Below are positions 56,042 to 64,000 of a DNA stretch of 64,000 nt, one piece after another. The number at the start of each line of letters is the position of its first letter. The first letter of the stretch is position 1. The notes beneath the pieces were generated by a model that was not told where the DNA came from, made no database searches, and worked only from the letters and a program-made list of their open reading frames with translations. The translations under genes and the position numbers were made by a program. Origin of the DNA: Morella rubra (taxonomy: Eukaryota; Streptophyta; Magnoliopsida; Fagales; Myricaceae); the NCBI GenBank assembly GCA_003952965.2, contig CM025854.1, positions 9,104,146 through 9,168,145 on the forward strand. Direction: 5' to 3'.

Positions 56042-56483
56042 GAGAAAGCCAAGCATTGACATGCTAGTTGAAGAGGCAGCGTGTGAGATCCATGTGCGAC
56101 AAATATAGCAGAAGAAGCTCACGTGAGGTGATAGTCAAAAGGATGTTACATATAATAAGTTGAGAAAGGCATGATAAGGGAGTGTGTGCTCACAGACAAT
56201 GGATGGAGGGGAAAAAAAGAAATTAAGAAAGGAAAAGGGGGAAAGAGGATGGGGATATTGTTGTATAAATTTCACGAATATAGCCAACTGTGTTGGTTAT
56301 ATTTTTTCTGTTAATTAATGCTTGGTCATTTTATTTTTTCTTTCATACTTTTGCTAAGTAATCCTAACATGAGCTAGCACTAGTGGTTAGTGAATACACC
56401 TCTTGGTGCAAGAGTAGTCGCTATATAGTGCCAGAGTGCGTCTCGCGTTGCTTAGTACATAATTAGTTAGAGATTCCTATTTC
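56042..56483. other. intergenic between LINE tail and copia fragment
   Basis: Purine-rich at 56,200-56,260, then AT-rich. It may contain untranslated copia or older repeat sequence. Nothing is recognised. Confidence 0.35.
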
Positions 56484-57388
56484 ATTCACCAACAAAGTTG
56501 TGTTGAAACTCTACAATAAAATAATGCTGTAGAGCGCAAACATCAACATTTGTTAAATGTCACCCGAGCCTTAAGATTCGAAGCAAAAATGCCCTTGAAG
56601 TATTGGAGTGATTGCATTTTAACAACTGTCTACATCGTTAATTGATCTCCTACACCACTGTTTTAGGATCTTCAGAAAAAGGCTTTATAAAGTTTTCATC
56701 TCAATTCATAGATTGCTGGTGTATGTTATTCCTTCAGTCAATGTGATGGTTTGGGCACAGTACTATCATCACATCAAGCTGAAGGAAAGGTCTTTAGTCT
56801 TTTGATTTGAGTAAAGGTCACGAGAGAGCATAGTGTACCGCCCTAGACAACAAAACGCCCTATGAGTTGTTTAAAACCAAACTTGTCTCTAGCCATATGA
56901 AGATTTTCGGGTGTTTGTGTTTTGCCTCATCTCTTTCTTAGGGTAAAAGAAAATTTGATCACAAGGGAAGAAATTGTGTTTTTCTTGGTTACCCCTTTTG
57001 AGTAATTGGAACAAGTTGCTTGATCTTGATAGCGGTGCCATATTTATTTCCTGAAATGTTGTCACATTTCATGAAAATATTTTTTCCTTTCATAGTGTGG
57101 ATGAAATTTTCAGCAATAATATAGACCATATTTTTTCTCCCATATCAAATGACACCACCTCTCAAGACCCTAGTCCCCCTTTATCGCAACCATACATCCC
57201 TTTAGCACCTGATCTTGATTCTCGTTCCTTTGCTCCTGTTAGTGATACCTCTACCTCTACCAGTACCTCACCCTTTCCATCTCCTCACACAAACAACTCC
57301 ACTACATATCCTGCCACTTCCTCGTCTGCTTCTGAATCTCGTCTTCTCACTAGTTTTGTTCAAACCAGAAAATCTACAAGAACTAGAT
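56484..57388 (+). pseudogene. copia integrase fragment, plus strand
   Basis: Blocks in order: SCVETLQ and [18 protein letters not shown] (about 56,490-56,575; usual form SCVETPQQNG.VERKHRH), [18 protein letters not shown] (about 56,590), SHMKIFGCLCFA (about 56,895), [17 protein letters not shown] (about 56,950), then DLDSGAIFISRNVVFHE-like words and a Ser/Thr/Pro-rich linker frame (57,097-57,432) with RKSTRTR. This is the second half of integrase and its C-terminal tail. It is unrelated in position to the copia element at 15-21 kb. It has frameshifts and stops, and ends abruptly at 57,389 where an LTR end starts. Confidence 0.75.
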
Positions 57389-57675
57389 TGTCGTGTCCCG
57401 TTCCCATAGTTACTTCTAAGTTCTCTTTCTAGTTATAAAATTCTAACTCGGTGAGGTTACAACACATATCTTTTCCCAGGTGTTCGAATGACCTAAATGC
57501 CCCTACTAGATTTAATGCAGAAAAATAGTTTAGTCATAGGATGATGTAGAGAGGTTCCAAAAGTTAAAGATATAATTTATTTGGAGTAAATAAATTAATC
57601 TATTAAAAAGTTAAAAATACGGGTTGTTAATAAAATACTAGATCCACACGATCCTTTTTAAAGGCTACGAAATAT

Positions 57676-57719
<44 letters not shown>

Positions 57720-59823
57720 CGCTAGTTGGAGCCAAAAGCTATTCCATAAGAAAAGTATATTTCGACAGTTTTAAACTGAATATTCTACAAATATTCACAA
57801 ACATAAGTGATAACAACATAATAAGCAATATTGAACACAATATTTTACCAAAAGAAAATGGGTTCTCCCACACAACATATCCCATCAACAAAGCATAACA
57901 GACTATCCAACCGTGCAAAAGACGTTTACATATTCTTGTCCCTTGGTATATCTATACAGTGCTAAGCCTTTAGACAGTCTGTAACTGAGTCTCATGGGTG
58001 AAAGTCTATCTGATCTTGAGTTCCCATGATCTGTTAATAATTAGAAGGCATACAAGCACAAGAATAGAAGAGATGAGTCTTAAGGACACAGTAAGATCAG
58101 GAAGGGGCCATAACAAGCAAATAAATAAATTAACAATAATTCTGAAGCATTAACTTATAAAATTCAATAATAGAAAAATGATGTCAAGTGATGAGATGAA
58201 TGTGATGGTAAACCACCACTAACAGTCTTAGACTGACTTCCACTTTGAGAAACCATTTCACTTTTTTAGATATCCTTTTACTCACGCTCTGTATGACTCC
58301 TATAATCAGGGTTGTGCATCTCGTTTTCTCTTACTCCAAGACAATCCTGTGCTAACCCACACACTAGAACAATTCAAAGCATAGCACTCCACTGCTTCCT
58401 GCTTAGAGGAGGCCACCCATTGACTCAGTCAGTGGTGGTTGCACATCCCCTCCAAAGTGATCGGTACCTTCATGTCTTAATATTTCATTTCATTTCAATA
58501 ACTAGAACTATCTCAATACACCACAGTACTGCCACCTATAGCACATGAGCCACAATGCACAAGTTATGAATGAATGTTACATAATCTCTATGCATAAATA
58601 ATCATCGCATATATTTCCACATAATCTCATCATTGCATAATATTTTCATTGCAAACTTGGTATTTAACCTCAACACTATATACTCATGATCACAAGCTTA
58701 CACAAATACTGCATCATTCATTTAAACTTAATCTTAGTCTTTTAGGCTTTGGATTCTTTTATTTAAACTTGCGACCTGATTCCTCTATTATGGTGATTTG
58801 GGTTTCGCGGCCCAATAACTTTTTTATTTCATTAGATTAGACCTCTAAGCCCAATCATATTTTAGTTAAACTCCTTAAGTTGTGGGTCTAAGGTCTCCAA
58901 GGAAACTCCCTTCTTGGTCCTTAGGTTAATTTTCATTAATTTAGTTTTTTCCCTTTAATTTCCCAATTTATTTTATTTTATTTTAAGAGAATTTTTAATA
59001 TTTTAATTATGAGAACTTTGGGCTTTTAAGGAATCTTCAAAAAAAAAAAAAAAAATTGAACCCTAAAGGCCTTCTTTTTTTATTCTAGAGTCATTTTGGT
59101 CCTTTTATCTTATTGGGCCCATTTAGAGTCAAAATAGGCCTCGATTTTTGTATAAAGTATATAACCATTTTTTAGCCCTAATACATGTCTTAGGCTTCTC
59201 TTGTACAGATCCAAATCAAGCCTTAAAGATCAGGTAAAAATTAGGCCTTTTAGGCTCACTTTTTCAACATTTTCCAGATTTGCCCTTTTAGAGTCCAAAT
59301 CCCTTTTCTAACTTTTCTTATATCATTTCACATGAGATTTTCACCATACGTCCAGTACACAAATATTTACATATTCATTTAGTTTCATATCAAAATGACA
59401 CAAAATAATGCATGAAATAATGCAAATCGTGTCAATACATTACAATGAGACTAAAACCGTGCATGCATGTCATTTTTCCTACACTATCCATGCAAGAAAC
59501 CAATTTTAACACTTAAATAACCTTTGAAAACACATGATTCATGTAATCATATATGATTACACGAACAGATCATACAAAAAACAAAATATCATTCAAAACA
59601 TCAAGTTGTCACAACGTCTTCTAACAATGGACTCATGCATGCATGTTCGTACCAAACTGTGTCATTTGGTTCCCAAATCTTGAGAATTTTGGTCACGGTT
59701 TGTGTTTCTAACCACTTTAGAGACTTCATTTAATTTTCAAGATGTTAACAAGAAGAGATTAAACCACATCTTACACAGAGTACATTTTCCAACCGTTTTT
59801 CAAATCTCCTATCATGAAATGCT
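57389..59823 (-). mobile_element. long LTR-like element, minus orientation, truncated
   Basis: Starts at TGTCGTGTCCCG, the inverse of an LTR 3' end of the CGGGACACGACA type, and cuts the copia frame at 57,389. About 2.4 kb of non-coding sequence follows, with repeated 'catgcatgcatg' and 'tttaggc' phrases and no polyprotein, ending where the CACTA-like element starts. It is probably a long gypsy LTR interrupted or truncated by that element. The far end is not seen, so no duplication can be tested. Confidence 0.45.
57678..57718. repeat. (AC)n(AT)n microsatellite
   Basis: About fifteen AC dinucleotides followed by five AT dinucleotides, likely variable in length between individuals. Confidence 0.95.
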
Positions 59824-60966
59824 TACTACAAGAAAATTGACATTAGGGTGTCAAAATAAATTTTGTCACCAAATCATGCCTTTTTATGTCAAAATAAAAA
59901 TTTTGTTACGCAAGGTGAGCTAGGAATTACAAAACCGTCTGGACGTCCTTAAAAATTGTACGCACGGTAATCACGGGTGACGAAAGGCAAAATGTCACAT
60001 ATTTGTGACTTAAAAACATTCGTCATCATCTGCGAAAGCATCCGAATTGTTACTTAGTTGTGCGCACATGGTTTAGGTGACAAAACACTATTGTCACCCA
60101 TCAGTTACGCAGGTCGTCAAAAAGCTCGTCATAAAAGCTGCGCAGGATTGACATGTGTATTTCAGACGACCATGGATAATAGATGTGAACGTCCACACAG
60201 TTCCCTCCCATCCAGACGCATATTGCTATAATTTCAATTAATGGTGATACTCCACGTTGCACGTTCCAGACGTTTGCCTGCTCGTAGCCATCCGTATTGA
60301 CTTATACTGTCCGAACGCCATCATTTCGTGAAGATTTGATTAACCGTTCATGATTTAAATTTAATGTGTATGAATCTAATTGGTCCACGTGGAAAACGAA
60401 ACGTCGAATGGCATGAACGACCCGTCCGAATGGTGTGGATGGATTTTAAAGAAAAACATAAGCATTTGAATGACATTTTACACCGGCAGTTTTTACACCA
60501 TTTTTTCTAATTTCTCAGATCTACATTCATGTTTCTCATCCAATAATCTTATTTTTTCATCCTATTTCATGGAGTTCTTCGTATCCAGGTACATTTCTCA
60601 TGTTTTTATTTGGTTTTTTGGCATAAAAATCGTGTTTTTTAAGTTATTTACGTAGAAATTTTCATGAAGAATTTTGGCCACCACAGTTGTTTGATGACCG
60701 ATATTTGTATTGATATGGATTGCCTAATATTGTAGGATTGTTTAGGCTATAATTTTGTGTTGGTTTGGGAGAGTTTTGAGGTGGGAGAGAGGTTGGCCAT
60801 GGCTGAATCGACTCGGTCTTCTTTCCCATTACATGTCTGGATGGTTTGAAGCCGTCCGTACAGATAGTTTTAAATCTTTTACGGTTACTTTTTTAAACGT
60901 TGCCCTTTTTTAGACTGTCGTGCGAACGTTATTATTGTGCTATGCGAACGACATTGGCATTATACG

Positions 60967-61515
60967 CTATCATTTAGTTTAAGATATGTATTTGTGTGTT
61001 TCAAACTATGTTGTTTTTTCACCTAACATTTAGACGAAAACTTAGAAGAGTGCGGACGTTGAGCCTTTAGATGCTGTCGTTTTGTCTAGGATATATACAC
61101 ATGTTAAAAATTTATTTTTTAGAATATTGTTGTTGCGAACAGTTATTCTAGCATGCGCACATTTGTTCACTACTTTTTTATTACCTGTTCGGACGGGTTA
61201 TTTTGGCGTACAAATGTTTGTCTATTATATGCTGCCGTTTTGTGTAGTATATATGCACTTGTTAAAAGTTTTTTTTTAGGAAGATTTTTGTTGTGGACAT
61301 TATTCTAGCGTGTGCACATTTGTTCATTAAACTAGGTCATTTTATTTTTTGTGCGAACGAGTTGTGTTGGCGTGCAGACATTTATCCGTTAACGTTGTCA
61401 TTTTGTTATATGATATATACACATGTTTAAAAATTTATTTTTTAGGAGTATTTTTGTTGCGGACTGGTTATCTTAGCGTGCACACGTATATTCCCTAAAC
61501 TATGTTGTTTCATTT
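60967..61515 (+). repeat. ~160-bp tandem repeats in the CACTA-like element
   Basis: A unit with TGTCGTTTTGT, TATATACACATGTTAAAA, a T-run, TTGTTGCG-A, CTAGCGTGCGCACATTTGTTC and a GCGAACG-type word begins at about 61,075, 61,233 and 61,396 (periods 158 and 163). A more diverged copy starts near 60,967. No coding potential. Confidence 0.75.
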
Positions 61516-61659
61516 GACGTTCAGACAGCTTCTATATGCGTTTGGACACTTGTTTGCATTAGACAACATCGTTTTACATGTTGTGCGAACTCTGTGTTAC
61601 ACCGTACGAACGGTATTATGACGGTTTATTTATTTTTACGTTATTTTATAGATTAAAAA

Positions 61660-62343
61660 ATGTCGAAACGCTACCGTTCATCATCTTCCTCATTTGCCGA
61701 ACCTTTACGTAGCAGGATCTAAGAGTTCAGGAGGATTATATGATGAGAGGAACAGCTGGAGCAGCAGTGGGTTGAGATACTCAACCGATAAATTATTGTA
61801 GAGCGTGAGATCGACGACATTATGGATGACTAGGGTTGGATCGGGTATTTGAAGAGAGATGGCATAGCCTTTGTAGATTTGGTTTGGGAGTTTTATATAG
61901 CACTGCTGGATGTTAAGGATATTGATGCACTGGTATAGACCATCACTATACACGGGATGACCTTTCAGTTGTCACTAGGCATCCTAGCGGCATTTATGAG
62001 GCTGCAGAGACCGATTGGATCATACCCTACAGTAGAGATGGGGAATAAGCTAGATGCGGAAGACATCTTCCATACTTTCACGGGTCAGGACGTGGTGATC
62101 GTAAAACAGGCACGCTTCATAAGACAACTACATTCCTCATTTTTTGGCATATTTTGTACCTCTTCCCCTTTGCTACGATATCAAGCTGAGGGCTCACGAC
62201 AGAGTGTCCTATACTTGAGAGGCGATGCGGATGCTATCGTGGCTAAGGTATGTGTTGAGATCCTTCCCCAATGCATCTTCCTACTTTTCGATCTGAAGCG
62301 AAGATCACTTCTGCTGCTGCGTTGCTGTACAATCTACTCCTGA
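61660..62343 (+). pseudogene. degraded 'putative plant transposon protein' gene, second CACTA-linked copy
   Basis: Starts at an ATG (61,660; MSKRYRSSSSSFAEPLRSR) seven bases after an acceptor-like TTTTATAG, the same layout as the copy starting at 5,938. Then LKRDGIAFVDLVWEFYIALL, ITIHGMTFQLSLGILAAFMR, LQRPIGSYPTVEMGNKLDAE and VVIVKQARFIRQLHSSFFGI. The blocks WEFY-LL, ITIHGM and LQR-IGSYPTVE correspond one by one to QEFY-VL, IVIQGV and IQRRLGAYRTVE in the first copy. The part before 61,957 has several stops; 61,957-62,343 is open for 128 codons. The C-terminal coiled coil is not visible. No enzymatic motif is recognised. Confidence 0.55.
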
Positions 62344-62481
62344 CACAGTTGCTCCACAGTGTGGGTTGCACAGATGACTACATTTATATATATAACTAAA
62401 TAATTTTGATTACTACATTTATTAATATTTATTTCTTATAAATTTAAATTTACTCTCCCACCCTCGCCTCTCTTCTCTCTT

Positions 62482-62514
62482 CTATATATATATATATGGT
62501 GTGTGTGTGTGTGT
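62482..62514. repeat. (TA)n and (GT)n microsatellites
   Basis: Eight TA dinucleotides, one G, then eight GT dinucleotides, preceded by a CT-rich stretch. Confidence 0.95.
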
Positions 62515-62640
62515 AATAAAAGGACATGTTTAATGTAATTTACGTAGATAGGTAGCGTTAGACATCTGCTTAACAGTCTAGGATGGTTGTTTGTTGATAA
62601 ACGTTGCACGTTTATTCAATGAAAAGCGGGTCATGTTTAC

Positions 62641-64000
62641 AAGGGTCCCTGCCACAATTATTGCCGGCCTGTGCGAACGTTCATTTTATAATTAGACATC
62701 GTGGAGTTGTATGTAAAACAGTGTCGTTGGCTGGTTCGAACAATTTATTATTTGAAATTCGCAAAACGTCCGGACATCGTCGAAATTGTGGATAACATTT
62801 TGAATGGCTACAAAATTTTTGGCAGTAAATTTTCACACATAAATTTTTTAGAAACCGTAACTTTTGAGTAAAAATGTGTTGTTTTGTGGATTGTTGATTC
62901 TTTAAATACTTTTGGGAATTGCTTCAAACAGTTTAATGTGTTGAGGGTGCGTAAAAACAATGGTGATGTTATAAAAATGGGCCATATCTTTGAGGGCATT
63001 ATGACCCATGGGTTGGTGAGTGAAAAAAAAAAACAATAGCTGATTCGACAAACATCGAAGGAATACTAAATTCCTTACGAACTAAATACAAATTAATTCT
63101 GAGACAGTTACTTGAGCCTGTAAATGCAGAACGTTCCATGCATAACATGACATGCGGCAAATGTTTCTAACATGAAAACGACATCTTTTTACATGGATAG
63201 TAGAACGAAACAACAGCAGCTAAAAATTAATAAATAACTGCTCCAACCATGAGTTTTGCATAGTAAGTTCTATTAACTAATAATATTGTATTAGTAAATA
63301 TTACAAAAAATTGTTCAAGTTATGGACCGTTATAAAGATCATCGAATAATGTAATGAATCTGTTAAATGAATTGCAAATATCTGGTCACTCTATAATCAA
63401 GATATTTAAAGTTGATGTAAATTGAATACGATTTATTGTATCAGGATTTGACAACATAAGGATCGATAATAAATGGAGAGACTAAATAAAACCATAGGCC
63501 AAGGATACAAAACTGAAGCAGAACCAGCTTGGGGAGAAACACAATTATGGTAATAGAGCTAAAGGCGAAGTCAACGCGACAATGATAGGTGGAGTACAAA
63601 GCAAAGTAAATGATGTGCGATGCTCTACCTACCCGCAAAATTGACACATACATTGAGACTAATATTTTGGGTTTAACGAGAGGAGTCTCAGGGAGGAGTA
63701 AAAAACTGAAATGCTTGCAGACATGAAAATTGATATTCCCGCGAGAGAAACACAATGTCACCAAGTAATGCACCAGTCTCTCACATAATGTTTGAAATAC
63801 ATTACAGCGTGAACACTTAATCCAATGGAGGTAGATAATATAGAAGAAAGGAAGAAGAAAGTATAAGGTAAAGAGCAATGTTTGTGACCCATTCAGACAA
63901 AGATCTCGATAATCCGGACTCGTGTCAAACATGAATATCTACTAGTCTCTGTTTATGATATTTTTGTTATTATTACTCTATGCTTTGTTTAGTCCCAGTT
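62641..64000. other. unassigned 3' flank with one long unrecognised ORF
   Basis: A minus-strand open frame of 163 codons (63,932-63,441) starts MFDTSPDYRDLCLNGSQTLL. It is hydrophobic with many F, L, I and Y, as expected by chance in AT-rich DNA. No domain, intron signals or neighbour support it. The rest holds no terminal repeat or other signal. Confidence 0.3.

Larger units (their letters stand above)
59824..62640 (+). mobile_element. CACTA-like element, plus orientation, right end not found
   Basis: Starts TACTACAAGAAAATTGACAT, one base from the canonical CACTACAAGAAAA terminus of En/Spm elements. Non-coding subterminal DNA rich in GTCCGAACG / GTGCGAAC words follows (59,900-61,600), then an exon-like start near 60,560 and the transposon-protein pseudogene at 61,660. 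This parallels the element at 4.7-7.7 kb read in reverse. The end coordinate is a guess from where the GTCCGAAC-type words fade; no inverted terminus appears before 64,000. Confidence 0.5.

Noticed and set aside
49442-59823. the long LTR-like segments at 49.4 and 57.4 kb as the two LTRs of one element
   Set aside because: They have opposite orientation, different ends and no visible shared internal sequence, and the first has its own exact duplication.
63441-63932. 163-codon hydrophobic ORF as a membrane-protein gene
   Set aside because: Composition is that of AT-rich random sequence; no conserved motif, splice signals or promoter.
1-64000. CRISPR arrays, rRNA or tRNA genes, bacterial-type operons
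   Set aside because: No regularly spaced identical repeats with unique spacers and no RNA gene signature were seen; the repeats present are transposon or microsatellite sequence.

Overview
The window is plant nuclear DNA, most likely from a dicot: AT-rich, with GT-AG introns, a 1,000-N scaffold gap (10,040-11,039) and dense nested transposable elements typical of repeat-rich intergenic regions. No sequence shows bacterial operons, rRNA, tRNA or CRISPR. I can support three intact protein-coding genes. They are a four-exon conserved plant protein of unknown function (22,903-25,418, +), an intronless four-pass membrane protein (27,273-27,917, +) whose promoter carries a mitosis-type MYB3R (MSA) element, and a nine-exon GNAT-family N-acetyltransferase, probably plastid-targeted (35,282-37,530, +). 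Broken or partial host genes are a C-terminal piece of a PLP-dependent class-V aminotransferase (1,317-1,760, -), two exons of an acidic unrecognised protein (3,638-4,108, -) and a MAKR/BKI1-type kinase-regulator pseudogene (20,855-21,575, -).

Layout. 1-7,738: two CACTA-like ends, the second element carrying a degraded 'putative plant transposon protein' gene. 8,920-9,271: a Mutator-type MITE with a perfect 9-bp target duplication. 11,040-15,075: a degraded hAT element (BED finger, RNase-H-like fragments, dimerisation domain). 15,652-20,854: a broken Ty1/copia element on the minus strand that sits directly in the MAKR pseudogene. 21.6-37.5 kb: the gene island, with small insertions between genes, including a 917-bp poly(A) retroposon with a 15-bp target duplication and a 1.16-kb TIR element.

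38.4-56.0 kb is one old LINE split into three pieces. ORF1 is at 38.4-39.99 kb, the endonuclease start at 48.85-49.44 kb, and the rest of ORF2 to the poly(A) tail at 52.93-56.04 kb. The first break is an 8,857-bp Mutator-like element with long inverted repeats and a FAR1-type transposase. It contains a second transposon-protein pseudogene, itself broken by a 1,140-bp LTR-like insertion. The second break is a 3,489-bp probable solo LTR with a 5-bp target duplication. From 56.5 kb to the end there is a copia integrase fragment cut by a long-LTR end, and then a second CACTA-like element of the same family as the one at 5-7.7 kb.

The genes do not form a pathway. The main biological content is the layered insertion history, a recurring plant transposon-protein family found in three copies, and the three host genes.
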